Both the position numbers and the translations under genes were made by a program. Shown here one piece after another: positions 49,625-59,934 of a stretch of 64,000 bases of DNA (its first letter is position 1; each line of letters begins with the position of its first letter). The notes under the pieces are model-generated. The model saw only the letters and a program-made list of their open reading frames with translations, was not told the DNA's origin and searched no databases. This DNA is from Blastobasis lacticolella (lineage: Eukaryota; Arthropoda; Insecta; Lepidoptera; Blastobasidae), in NCBI GenBank assembly GCA_905147135.1, contig LR990053.1, positions 15,512,501 to 15,576,500 of the forward strand. Reading direction: 5' to 3'.

Positions 49625-50116
49625 TACTACTACGATTAGACTGTGGAATTCATTACCTGTGGACATCCGACTAGCCAAAACTGCACCATCTTTTAAAAGG
49701 CTGGTTAAAGCTTATCTTCTACAGTCTGTCCCATAAAGCTTCTTCAAGTCTATTGCTTCTCATAACTCTTGTTGGGTTATAACCTTATATGTTTGCTATA
49801 TATCATTCCAGATAAACCTTACTGTCTTCTATTCTGTTTTTAAATATGTATTTATAATATTATGCTAGGTATATAAATTGATTTATAGTTATATTAGTAT
49901 TAATTAAAATTACACCAATATGTCTTTTTGTTGAACGGGCTAACTCTCAGCTTATTTCCTTATCTTGCACTTCTGTCAAGTTAACTACCCAAAAAGGTTG
50001 CTTGAAAGAAAACGCTTTAAGCGATAAGGCCGCCTGTTGCAGCTCCTGTTGTTAATTTTAAATACCCATTGTATACTTTTGATTGTGCAATAAAGCGTTA
50101 GTCATTCATTCATTCA
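49625..50116 (+). mobile_element. Jockey-type LINE 3' end abutting exon 3
   Basis: A short coding end (LWNSLPVDIRLAKTAPSFKR, LVKAYLLQSVP, stop near 49737) is followed by a 3' UTR with AAGCGATAAGGCCGCCTG and GTGCAATAAAGCGTTAG and a CATTCATTCATTC tail. The tail stops within a few bases of the minus-strand donor of ankyrin exon 3. A weak candidate target duplication AAATAC lies at both ends. Confidence 0.75.
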
Positions 50117-50121
50117 AATAC

Positions 50122-50220
50122 CTTATTCGTAGCGGCGAGACATGCGCCGGCGTCGACCAACGTCTTGACAGCCTCCAGGTGGCCGTGCCACGCCGCCATC
50201 AGCAGAGGTCGCATGCCGAA
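50122..50220 (-). CDS. Ankyrin gene exon 3 (one repeat)
   Basis: 99 bases, 33 codons, one ankyrin repeat: begins FGMRPLLMAAWHGHLEAVKT, ends GACLAATNK. Acceptor TTTCGCAG ends at 50221, donor GTATTT begins at 50121. The FGM..LL..AW.GHL signature is the main reason for the ANKDD1A-like assignment. The intron sequence right after the donor is the inverted 3' tail of a plus-strand LINE (TTCA repeats at 50103-50116), so only about five intron bases separate the donor GT from inserted sequence. The other side is flanked by a local tandem duplication (50260-50765). Confidence 0.88.
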
Positions 50221-50259
50221 CTGCGAAACAACGATCTGTTTAGATACCGATCACCACAG

Positions 50260-50765
50260 TTATAGGATACAAGTTGAAGAAGCAGGATTCAGAAGATTGG
50301 GAGGTTGTTACTGGATGGGTGAACTTTTCGTACTTAGAGGCTAGTCTTATTACTAGGCACTTACTATTATAGGCACTTATACAAGTTGAAGAGGCAGGAT
50401 TCGGAGGTTTTTTTTTTTTTTTTTCTTTTTTTTTTTCGTGGACGAATTCACACAGCGCCATCTAGCCCCAAACTAAGCAAAGCTTGTACTATGGGTGCTA
50501 GATAACTGATATACTTCTTAAATACTTTTTTAAATACATACTTATTATACATAGAACACCCAGACCCGTAACAGAAATTAAAATTCATCATTTGAATTTC
50601 TGCCCGGCCGGGAATCGAACCCGGGACCTCTTGCGTGGCAGACGGCATGTTGACCATTGAACCACTCAGGTCGTCAGATTGGAAGGTTGTTACTGGATGG
50701 GTGAACATTTCGTACTTAGAGGCTAGTCTTATTACTAGGCACTTACTATTATAGGCACTTATACA
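50260..50765 (+). repeat. Local tandem duplication interrupted by a SINE
   Basis: A unit of about 115 bases (ACAAGTTGAAGAAGCAGGAT.. to ..CTATTATAGGCACTTATA) occurs at 50269-50385 and again from 50380, where it is split by the tRNA-Gly SINE at 50409-50675 and resumes AGATTGGAAGGTTGTTACTG to 50763. It starts only 40 bases upstream of the exon 3 acceptor. Confidence 0.85.
50409..50675 (-). mobile_element. tRNA-Gly-derived SINE
   Basis: The head read on the minus strand (GACCTGAGTGGTTCAATGG, CTGCCACGCAAGAGG, GGGTTCGATTCCCGGCC) closely follows a tRNA-Gly(GCC), with GCC in the anticodon position. The tail is a long T run on the plus strand (50408-50440). It sits inside the second unit of a local duplication. 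Confidence 0.85.
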
Positions 50766-51067
50766 GTGTGTTTAATTATTTACTTGATATCGTGGAGTAG
50801 GAGAACCAACGGCTTATGACTAAGATGTCCAAGACCGGGCGAAATGGCGGAAAGCGGACCGATGATGATTGGTGATGATGATTATTATTTCACTACATAT
50901 ATTCTCGGGTTTGATACCATAGTTAGTATTGTTTTTGCCTCGATATTTTGACAAACTAACCAGATAAAAAGATGTGTAGTGAAAATGTAGTAAATAACCA
51001 CGAAAATCTTTAAACCTATATGATGATTATTATTCTCAGCTACGGTTACTCGCCAAATCCTCCCCGT

Positions 51068-51215
51068 ACTGCGACCTTCACATCATCATCATATATTTAA
51101 GAGTATGACTCTTGTCGGTGGAGCAATCCCCACTCTTCTCTCCTGTCTGCCAACCTCTTCATCTCTTTATTATCCCCGGCGCTCACTTTATCCTTCACGT
51201 CCTTCCAATATTCAA
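51068..51215 (-). pseudogene. LINE C-terminal fragment
   Basis: Minus-strand frame reads WKDVKDKVSAG, RLADRREEWGLLHRQ, then a stop and (ATG)n. This is the end of a non-LTR retrotransposon protein. Confidence 0.6.
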
Positions 51216-51569
51216 GAACTGCTACCTTAGTATAAAGTAATCATAAAGTACTTTATCATTTAGGCACAGAGATCGTGCGAAATTGTGGATGGATTAAACA
51301 AACACGTCTCAGTCGCTTTATAGGTCGTATTACATTTTGCGGGCTGACAAATAACATGATTTTACATAGCGATGATCACAAAGTGTGTCATACCCTTTTC
51401 AATGTAATTCTCTGGAGTATTAAATTATTCGTCGGTAACATACCCGCTTACATAGCTGTTGTGACATGATATAATAATTTGCGAGGCGAAATTCTAATGG
51501 ATTTTCGGCGTTAGATAATCTAATACCTATTATGTATAAAGAGAAAATATTAGTATTTTTGTTTGTAAT

Positions 51570-51730
51570 GACGACCTGAGTGGTTCAGTTGGTTAACATT
51601 GCCGGTCTGCCACGCAGAGGTCGCGGGACCGATTCCCGGGCCGGCCAGAAATTAAAATGATGAATTTTAATTTCTGTTACGGGCATGGGTGTTGTATGTA
51701 TCTACAATTAGTATGTATTTAAAGAAAACA
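51570..51730 (+). mobile_element. tRNA-Gly-derived SINE, 3' truncated
   Basis: Starts ACGACCTGAGTGGTTCAG, B box degraded (GGGACCGATTCCCGGGCC). The usual TTAGTTTGGGGCT tail is missing. Confidence 0.75.
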
Positions 51731-51978
51731 GTTTTAATTTTGACATTTACTGATTTGTATACGAATGTTTTGACTTCATAAATATTTCTTTAGATATTAT
51801 AATAACAAGAAACAAATTGCGTGCCCTCCGGCGCGATGGGCCCCTACGAGATAAGATTTTCAGTTTGGGTCCATCACTTCCTCGGGCGGGTACTAAGGAA
51901 TTTGGCTGTTACTTTTGAATTTTTGACCAATATTCGTGCCAATTAGACGAAACAATGTTCATAATATACAGTACAATA

Positions 51979-52208
51979 CAATGGTCAACATGCCGATCTG
52001 CCACGCAAGAGGTCCCGGGTTCGATTCCCGGCCGGGCAGAAATTGAAATGATGAATTTTAAGTTCTGTTACGGGTCTGGGTATGTATAATAAGTACGTAT
52101 TTAAAAAAAAAAAAAGTAGTTAAGTATTATATCAGTTATCTAGCACCCATACTACAAGCTTTGCTTAGTTTGGGGCTGGATGGCGCTGTGTGAATTTGTC
52201 CACGAATA
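51979..52208 (+). mobile_element. tRNA-Gly-derived SINE, 5' truncated
   Basis: Begins inside the head at CAATGGTCAACATGCC and runs through the B box to the end GGATGGCGCTGTGTGAATTT and an AT-rich tail. Confidence 0.8.
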
Positions 52209-52477
52209 TTTATTTATTGTTTATATCATAAAATTGAAACACGTGCATAGCTAGACGAATCACCTGTGCCTACCTACGCTTAGATGTTCTATTCGCATTA
52301 GCCAATCGAAACCCTTTCCGGCCCTTCGGCTATTGTTTGCTCACATAGCTCCCAGAAGCTAGAACAATTTCAGCTATAAATATTATTCTTTCAAAGCGCC
52401 TGGGGATGCTGTCTCGACATACATAGCGATCGCAAACTAATCGATTTCGGTCGTTATGACATAACGATTAGATAGAT

Positions 52478-52600
52478 AGATAATATACTCTTTATTGCAC
52501 ACAAAATTACAAAAAAGACAATTTAAAACGTCTCAAATATTGTAGGCAAAGGCGGCCTTACAGCTACAAGCAATCTCTTCCAGGCAACCCTTGTCTAGAA
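52478..52600 (-). mobile_element. LINE 3' UTR fragment
   Basis: ATACTCTTTATTGCACACAA (complement of a polyadenylation-like end) with GGCGGCCTTACAGCTACAAG and CAATCTCTTCCAGGCAACC. A similar minus-strand end is at 11540-11665. Confidence 0.65.
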
Positions 52601-52845
52601 AGAGAAAAAGATAAACATGAGTCAGACAAGCAACAAAAATAGCATTAATCATCTAGGTAAACTAATATATTATAAGCTAATAACTTTACACCTACATACA
52701 TTAGTATATACTCGTACACACTAAATATATAGGTAATATACGTACATATTAATATGATAAATTGGTCGGCAGAGGACAATGTCAACTAATTGCAAACGGA
52801 GAGAAGAGGGGCATGCAACTTGGTTTTAAAAGTTATAAAATAATT

Positions 52846-52874
52846 GTGGACAAATTCACACAGCGCCATCTGCC
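52846..52874 (-). mobile_element. tRNA-Gly SINE 3' tip
   Basis: GTGGACAAATTCACACAGCG plus CCATCTGC matches the last 30 bases of the SINE at 51979. A similar tip is at 39968-40020, minus strand. Confidence 0.6.
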
Positions 52875-52889
52875 ATTTAATTAATGTGA

Positions 52890-54050
52890 TAGCGTAATTT
52901 AATATTAAAAATATTATAAAACTACGTTTGTATGGATCGCGCAGGACCGCGCTCGGGGGAAATAGCCTTAAAAGATACCATAACGAAAAAGGGCCAAACA
53001 CTTTATAGCTTATAGCTCAGAATACCACTTAAGCTATAATTTATTCTGAAATTCAATTCAATGTGGTTCCCGCGGGAACGCGTCTGAAACGTTCGAACCG
53101 AATTTTACTAGGAAGAATAACTAGCCACGCATGCTACATCTTCGACCTCATCGTCGCTTTCCATCAGGTGAGTTGAGGTCAAATGCAAGACTATTGTTTA
53201 AAAAAACCACAAAAACAGAAAAAAAACTAGGTTATTTATATTTGGAGGTCCTGTGTCTACCTTCGGGCTCCATGATCAGGTAACTCGATAACATCAAATC
53301 ATGGCTTCGATTGTCATGTAAAATATAAACCTATCCTTGCAAAATTTCAAAACGATACGTTAAATAGAACTAGATTAAAATTCACTTCCCAGATTTGTTT
53401 AGATTTACACCGAAGATATTTTAATTAGTCAGTTTTTATTATAATCAACCAGAATTAAGGAAATGACGAGTCGTCCGGATTAGATTAGGAAAACCTAATG
53501 AAAGCGTGTTAAGGCGTGCATGGCGTCCATTTAATCGAAACGAACTATTTTTAAACGTCTAGATTGGCGTGGCAGGCCATAATACTAATAAAAAATAAAT
53601 AGATAGGATAGCTAAAGAACTAAAGTAAAAGTACACTGAATAGATTTTTTAAATATCGATTAAAAAGAATCAAGAAGTCGCGACTACAATTGCTCTTACA
53701 AATATATAGATAGACCTTTATCTAAACTACAAGTATCACCGAGTACATTTTTTTATTTGAGGAATATAGATTTTTTAAATATTTTTATTTTTTATAATAA
53801 TAAGCAAAAATATCTTAAAATTGCACTTTTTCGCGTTTTTTGCATGGCTCCGCTTCCTTATGGAATACGCGTGACACGACAATGATCCTTATTCTATAAG
53901 CATTCCGTCCCAGTTTAGTAGGTCGTTGAAAAAAAAAATTGCTGAACGGTCCTGGCCTTAAAGATGAAACAAAAACATATTAATTAAAAACTGAGAAAAA
54001 AAAAATAACATCGAAACATCAATGCAAGCTAGACAAAAGTACTAGGGTAG
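52890..54050. other. Intron 2 sequence, nothing recognised
   Basis: AT-rich intron of the ankyrin gene between exons 2 and 3. Part of it (TAAACGTCTAGATTGGCGTG, 53552-53600) is shared with 12872-12925 and so is a dispersed repeat. Confidence 0.55.
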
Positions 54051-54055
54051 CATAC

Positions 54056-54154
54056 CTTATCAGCAGCTTCGATGTCGCATTTGGCGTCTATGAGCAGCTT
54101 GATAATCTCCACGTTGCCACGGCTGGCTGCCCAGTGTATCGGCGCCCGCCCGTA
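54056..54154 (-). CDS. Ankyrin gene exon 2 (one repeat)
   Basis: Exactly 99 bases, 33 codons, one ankyrin repeat: begins YGRAPIHWAASRGNVEIIKL, ends CDIEAADK. It is bounded by an acceptor ending CGGCAG (54157-54155 is the CAG) and a donor GTATGC beginning at 54055. The repeat consensus G..PIHWAA..G..E..KLLI..... is clear. The exon is too short to show as a long open frame but is preserved without stops and is GC-rich. Phase 0 at both ends means it could be skipped or duplicated without breaking the frame. Confidence 0.88.
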
Positions 54155-55254
54155 CTGCCGAAACGTGCAATATTAATACAAGGGTCCAACCTCGCTTTAT
54201 AATTTATGAGTGAACGGGGTAGGCTAGAAGTTATTGCTAAAAAAGGGATCCTTTAGATATAACAGATCCGTTGTGTGGTAGGTAGAAGTGAAGAGGGTGG
54301 CTGTTGTTAAAAGTCAGCCACCGATGACTGAGATGGTGAGCGTTACAATGTCGTTCCTTATCTTTATCTATAGTATAAAGTGAAGTCGGTTTCCGCTAAC
54401 TCCTTCTAAGCCACGCAACGGATTTTGATACGGTTTTCACCACCAGTGATTTTTTTTTATTGCCTAGAGGGATGGGTACATGGACGGTCCACCTGATGGA
54501 AAATGGCCTCCGTTGTCCGTGACATTTGCAATCCAAGGGGAGCGGATGCGTTGCCGGCCTTTCAGGTATCTCTAGTCATGTTTTTGAAGAACCCCATGTT
54601 GTAGTGCAGAGGAATTTTTTTTTGGAAGTTTAACTGTCATTTCATAAAAATACCTTATAGTAGGTTTGAAAATATTATTAGCTAAAACACCCATTAGGCC
54701 TTTAACGTACGTATTTTTAAATTCCTTATTCATAAATGTTTCATAAACCTCTATTAGCTAAAGGTCTGATAAAATCGTAGAATGAAATACAGATTGACAC
54801 CATCATGTTGTCGCTCTGATGAATTTAAAGCCAAAAACATTTCAAAATTTTTGCCAACAATATAAAATCGCTTGTAGCCAAGTCTAAAAGTTTATTATGC
54901 TGTTTGCTATCAAAACGGAGCATCAAAATGATACATTTATGGCTGTATGGATGCATCTCCTTTGCCTATCGTCTTCAGGATAAAAGTCGAGAATGGAGGC
55001 ACGAGTCAATTACAATCAATCACTATGCGAATAAAATCAGCTGTTCGTGTAACGGCGGAAATTGTGTTTGTCACTAAAATACAGGTTATGGAGTATAAGG
55101 CATAAGCCTTCTATAAGTTATGAAGTCTATATATAGGTTTATGAATAATGTTTTTCAAGATTTTTTGCTTAAAACATTCTATAAATCTCTCATAAGACCG
55201 TTGTATGTATGATGTAAGAAAAACAATAAATATTATTTTTATTTACTGTTTTTC

Positions 55255-55425
55255 AGCGCCCGGTTGGAAGGCCCAGGTATCGATGGATGGACGTGGTCCG
55301 GAAAGCCCTGCGTGAACTCCAGATAACGAACTGGGAACAAATGACGCACGATAGGGAGAGACCAATTATTGTGTTGGACGCCAAGATCCACTTCGGGTCG
55401 CTTAGCCAGCGAAGTAAGTAAGTTT
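55255..55425 (+). mobile_element. 3' fragment of the same LINE family as 32880
   Basis: GCCCGGTTGGAAGGCCCAGG through CACTTCGGGTCGCTTAGCC and AGCGAAGTAAGTAAGT; matches the last 170 bases of the copy ending at 34238, in intron 1. Confidence 0.8.
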
Positions 55426-56781
55426 TTCATTGTTTTTATAGTAAAGAAAATCCGCGACAAGCCTACCGAAGCCGGGGCGGGTCGCTAGTATCACCTATAA
55501 GTGTATTATGCCTTCAGTCTTACTTGTAGGGTAGTACTCAAAGGCCTGACATGTTTGTACACTGGCTATCGGACATATTTGCGTAGCGGGCTGTTCCCGC
55601 AGTCGAGTTGGCCGACCGACCTTATTTACGTTGTAAATAAAGGATTTGATGCTTTCACGAAACATTGTGAATAGTGTTCGAGTGGATTTGGCTTTGCAAT
55701 TTACATGAGCGTGAATACTAACGTTGTAATCGATCGTTTTCACTGTACGTTTCAGAATGTTGCATCTAATGTATATTGATGTCGTGTGTGTGACGGCAGC
55801 TGTGACATTACCTACTCTCGGATGTAGATATATCACACATGGATGAGCTCGACAAATGATCCCTTTGTTTTTCGTACTTTTTTTTTGACGTTTAGATTAA
55901 TTATTTATGCGTTCAATTAATTTTTTTTAATTGGAGTTGAGTTTAAGTTATCAAAAGCTGCTAGCAGTTACTGTTGGATTTGAGCCTCCTCCACATAGTG
56001 CCGAAGCTTTGCCGTAATGTCTAAGCTTCGGGTGTTCTTGCAGATAAGCAGTCTACTTAGCTTCTAAGATATAAGTCGGCTTACAGCACCTGTAAGTCGA
56101 AGGTGATTGCGAAGGCCCCTTGCAGTAGTACATTTTAATCAATCGGAACATGGACAAATCGGAGCAATAAAGAGTTTACATACATACATACATGGACCGA
56201 CGACCAGGGCCTCGAGTCCGCAAAATTGTAATTTTATCGAAACCGCAGCTCAATCGCAGTTTGACACGTTTTTGGTATTCAGCTACTAATAAAAAACCAA
56301 TCAAACGCGATTGGTTTTCGATTGGTGTTACAATCGTAGCTCGATTCGAGTGTGTGATAAAACGGCATTCTCCTCTTATTTGACAAGGGTCTTCATTGCG
56401 GACAATTTAATTTACGTAAAATTTAAAAGAAAACGGTAAATGAAATATATTAAAGACAATCAATCGTGCAAATTTCACGTTCATTCGTTCAGTCTTTTGA
56501 TAGGTAGATTTGAGAAGGCAACACCAAGAGCGTCGATTGAGGGTCCATTCGATTACATCAATTGCGCTTACCTACAAGTTTTTGCAGAATACCCAATTTG
56601 TCTCAAGTGTGATCTACATGTAATTGAATCGAATTGTGAGAGATTAAGGTCGCAGGTGCCAGCTAGACGAGGACGGCACATGACCAGCTGTTGTGGAGAT
56701 CTCTGGAGGAGGCTTAGTAATCAGCTTTCGGCTGATAATACCTAGGATAATTATGATGCTCCTGGAGTAGTAGGTACGTGG

Positions 56782-56793
56782 TACTCACGTTGT
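56782..56793. repeat. Target duplication, left copy (second splice donor)
   Basis: TACTCACGTTGT, identical to 57147-57158. On the minus strand it reads ACAACGTGAGTA, so it holds a second copy of the host donor site, 365 bases inside the intron. Confidence 0.93.
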
Positions 56794-57146
56794 CACGGTG
56801 CCCGAGTGGTAAGGGTATCCGACTCGCAAGCGAGAGGTACCGGGTTCGAATCCCACTGGGGCCATGTACCAATTACTCTTTTTTGAGTTACGTACATTAC
56901 TTGAATACTAACGAATGCTCTTATGGCGAGGGAAAACATCGTGATGAAACCTGCACATTAAGTCTGCTGAATGTGTAACCATTATCGAATCTGGTCAGGT
57001 TTAGGTAGCAGGGTCACGGAGGTCAGATGGCACTCGCTCCACTGTAATTACCTGATCTGTCAAATCCTGAACATGGTCAAGGCAGACTCTGGGCCCTCGT
57101 GCGCGAGAGCACAACCGGGACATTAACGCCAAGATGATTTTATTGA
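56794..57146 (+). mobile_element. tRNA-headed SINE at exon 1 splice donor
   Basis: 353-bp SINE. The head (56796-56865) carries an A-box-like GCCCGAGTGGTAAGGG and a B box GGTTCGAATCC; the body ends in AACCGGGACATTAACGCC and an AT-rich tail. It is flanked by a perfect 12-bp target duplication TACTCACGTTGT at 56782-56793 and 57147-57158. The right copy spans the exon 1/intron 1 junction, so the minus-strand donor GTGAGT exists twice, at 57153 and 56788. The SINE is antisense to the host gene. The same family occurs at 4159, 14445, 15628, 27421, 48564 and in fragments at 6335 and 59555. Confidence 0.93.
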
Positions 57147-57153
57147 TACTCAC

Positions 57154-57279
57154 GTTGTTCCTGCAGTTGACATCGGCCGGCCTGGCGAGCGCGTCGCGTA
57201 CGGCCGCTGGTTCGTTCTTGATCACCGCCTCGTGGAGCAACAGATCGTTCTGCTGGACGCGCGTGCGCCCTTCAGCCAT
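57154..57279 (-). CDS. Ankyrin gene exon 1 (start codon)
   Basis: 42 codons from ATG (57279-57277) to AAC, followed by the donor GTGAGT starting at 57153. The translation begins MAEGRTRVQQNDLLLHEAVI and ends PADVNCRNN, leading directly into the ankyrin repeat of exon 2. An in-frame TGA lies 18 bases upstream of the ATG (57297-57295), which favours this start. The bases just before the ATG (CTCACCAGG) could also be a 3' splice site of a non-coding first exon; I cannot decide. The exon is GC- and CpG-rich against AT-rich introns. Its donor site lies inside the 12-bp target duplication of a SINE. Without splicing, the frame would run through the SINE antisense strand to a stop at 57001. Confidence 0.85.
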
Positions 57280-58930
57280 CCTGGTGAGACATTGTCATCA
57301 TTAGGAATGTATATAGCCGAGCAGAGTGAGGCAAATAACCATGGCAACTGAATACAGAGACTTTTCCTTGCAAAGGAAAGGTGGTAAGCTGTGGCATGTC
57401 GAGGTGAGGGTGCATTAGCCCTCATTGGGGATTTACCAGTGGATTAGAGGCTGATGATGATGATGCAGACTAATGCTCACAACGACAATGCATCTGCGGT
57501 AATGCATTTTTATTTGGGGCTACACGGATACTGTCCACTGCGTTGCAGAATTTATAGCGAATTTTACGTTGACACCAAAACCTTCTACAAATTATTAATT
57601 TTAAATCTGACATTTATTTTAATTTGACATTATATTGGTATTGGTGCTAATAAATGTTTATTTAGGTATTTGTTATGAAATCCCGTTTAGAAATAGGTGC
57701 CTATTGTATTTTGACATTCCTTTTTTAAATTTTGTTGACATGTTTTATTTATTTTATTCTAAATCATGTATAGAGTATATTTATGATTAGGTTGTAGAGA
57801 TGGAGATAAACACTATTGCGATTGGAAACTCTGTTAGCAATAAGTATGTGTATGAAATAAATAAATAAATAAATAAATAGGGCGGCGGGCGCCATCTTGA
57901 ATTGGTATTTTATTTATGAACTGCTCGCCACGGGTAGAACGGTTTTCAATTTTGATTTACGATATGAAAAACTTACTTTTTAAACAAAGCGAAAGCTTAA
58001 GTAATGCCAGGTTCAAAGTAGTGAACATCGAAATGATTGAAAATCATTTGAGTCAAGGTTAATAATAGGCCCCAGGGCCAGGTATTTTCCATCGACGCGA
58101 GCGCTCGTGTGCGCTACCTATCGTTTCACACTCGTGGTAAGTTGCTAGAAGGCGAGCGCACGCGTGGATATGAGCGGTTTAAAAAATAGCAACCCTGGTC
58201 CGGTTCATCTAGTCTGCATGCTTGAAATATATTACTTAAAAATAACAAGATACCACGCAATAGAGTAAATTACTTACAAATAACGGAAATTCTCTCATTG
58301 TTTCCTATTTTAATCTTATTCATTTTACAAGAGATAAAAAGTTATTGCCAAATAATAATAATCCCTCATCTATCATATGCTGTTTAAAAATGAAGGACTA
58401 AGGAGGCTGAGTAGTTAGTTGACAATTGTAAATTTATCAGACAAGGTTCTGAATAAATATATAAGTAAGGTTGGAGATAATTGTGTGTTTACATGTTTGA
58501 TCTCATACCTTAGGTAACATAATTTAGCTTTAAAATTGTTTTATCAATTTTTTATCCGATATTAGGTACATTAGGTATTCATTCGTACGTGTGATGGATT
58601 CTGTAACAACATTGTGCGGCGATCCCAACTTTTCCCCCGGGGTAAGATTGAAAATTGTTAGTTTAGGTAACGGTGTAAATTCAATTCTATTTTCATGTTT
58701 TATCGCAAACAAAATGTTTTATTCATAATACCGGTCGAGGTTCTGCGATCCGTGGATACTGGATACATAATTTATATTTTTCACCGTATGCCAGAAAAAC
58801 AGACAATTTATTAGGTTACTATAGGGATTTTCTGTTTGTTGTATAAATTTTAGTCTTCTATATATGGGATGGGGATGGGATGATTCGGACTAATATAATA
58901 ATAATAATATACTCATACATAGTATAAAAC
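57280..58930. other. Upstream region of the ankyrin gene
   Basis: Expected to hold the promoter. A CTATATAC box on the minus strand near 57310 is too close to the ATG to be a convincing TATA box. A LINE-like tail (AATAAATAAATAAATAAAT) is at 57855-57880. No first exon could be defined. Confidence 0.5.
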
Positions 58931-58933
58931 AAA

Positions 58934-59178
58934 GTGTGGTGTCCGGCAGAGTAGAATAGCACCAACCCCTTACACTCATGGGTGTCGTACAAGGCGACTA
59001 ATGTTTTCGAGGCAAATCTCCGTAGTCTGGAAAATGGGCAGCAGCATTTTCCATTGTATTATTTAAACACTGCGATCTCCAACCCGCCTGCCAAGCGTGG
59101 AGATTATGGCAATGACCTCCCCTTTCGTGGGAGAGGCCCTAAGTCTTGCAGTGGACTGTTACGGGCTGTGATGATAAT
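58934..59178 (+). mobile_element. Short RTE-like non-autonomous repeat, type B
   Basis: Plus-strand copy from GTGTGGTGTCCGGCAGAGTA to GGGCTGTGATGATAATAAAA, upstream of the ankyrin gene. Confidence 0.8.
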
Positions 59179-59554
59179 AAAACAAAGTCGCTTTCTGCCG
59201 TGTGTCCCTCTGTATGTAGGTATAAATGCACGCTTAGATCTTTTACGCAACGGATTTTAATACGGCTTTCAACAATATGTTAAGAAATTCTACAGGATAG
59301 GACAACATGCGAACGAAGTCGTGGCGGGCCAGCAAGTAGTTCATAAAACAGGGGTCTATAGTGTTGCGGCACTACTTTGCAAGGCACTCAGTGCTAATTA
59401 GCGAGGTAATCAGATACAGCCTCGCCGTGGCTGGGGGAATTTACAGCACTTCGTTGAAATTTTCTTCTTGTATGTATAACTTTTTTAAAGTGATAATAGA
59501 TGGCAAAGTTGAGGGAAAGGGGAAGGCCATTTTGACCAGATTTAAATATCTGAA

Positions 59555-59632
59555 GATCTGCCAAATCAGGTGGTATGGTCAAGGCGGTCCACAAGCTCTC
59601 GACAGCACAACCGGGACATTAACGTCAAGCTT
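59555..59632 (+). mobile_element. 3' fragment of tRNA-headed SINE
   Basis: GATCTGCCAAATCAGGTGG to ACCGGGACATTAACGTCAAG matches the last 80 bases of the family. Confidence 0.6.
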
Positions 59633-59934
59633 TTCTTTTTCAAAAAATCGGAGTGTTTATATTGATGGCAATAATAGTCCACAATGTAGAAATACGGTAA
59701 CTTTGCCAAAATGGCCAAAAAGAAATGCCGAGACAAAATTACCGCATTTATAGAATGTCACGGAGCACGATATGAAGCCGTTGACACAGTTGAATTCTTA
59801 AATTCCATTCACCTTAATTTTGTCCGACCATTAATTAAGCTAAGTAATACGCTGAATCTCTGCAGCTTTGGCCAAATGGCGGGAACTCACGGCAGTCACC
59901 TGTGACCCTAAAACCCCTGTAAAGCTCAAAGGGC

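Larger units (their letters stand above)
32573..57279 (-). other. Ankyrin-repeat host gene (5' part), ANKDD1A-like
   Basis: Four minus-strand exons join in one frame (all introns phase 0) to give 174 residues with no stop. The protein starts MAEGRTRVQQ, contains an N-terminal LLLHEA segment, then ankyrin repeats starting YGRAPIHWAA, FGMRPLLMAAW and KQNDMLQCA plus a fourth repeat. From knowledge of the family, the FGM..LL..AW.GHL repeat following an HWAA repeat is the pattern of ankyrin repeat and death domain protein 1A; this assignment is inference. Ankyrin repeats form stacked helical hairpins that bind other proteins; no catalytic role is expected. Introns are about 3.0, 3.8 and 17.35 kb and are full of transposons. 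The remaining repeats and any death domain are not visible, so the gene probably continues beyond base 1, or has exons I missed in 1-32.5 kb. Confidence 0.8.

Noticed and set aside
50590..50675. tRNA-Gly gene on the minus strand
   Set aside because: The head continues into a SINE body and T-rich tail, the acceptor stem does not pair properly, and several copies exist nearby.
56796..56866. tRNA gene on the plus strand
   Set aside because: Same reasoning: it is the head of a SINE with a target duplication and the cloverleaf is imperfect.
57001..57279. 92-codon open frame as the true exon 1
   Set aside because: Beyond 57154 it reads through the donor GTGAGT into the antisense SINE, while the next ankyrin repeat joins perfectly at the donor.
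57305..57318. TATA box of the ankyrin gene
   Set aside because: About 30 bases from the ATG, leaving almost no 5' UTR; no supporting initiator.
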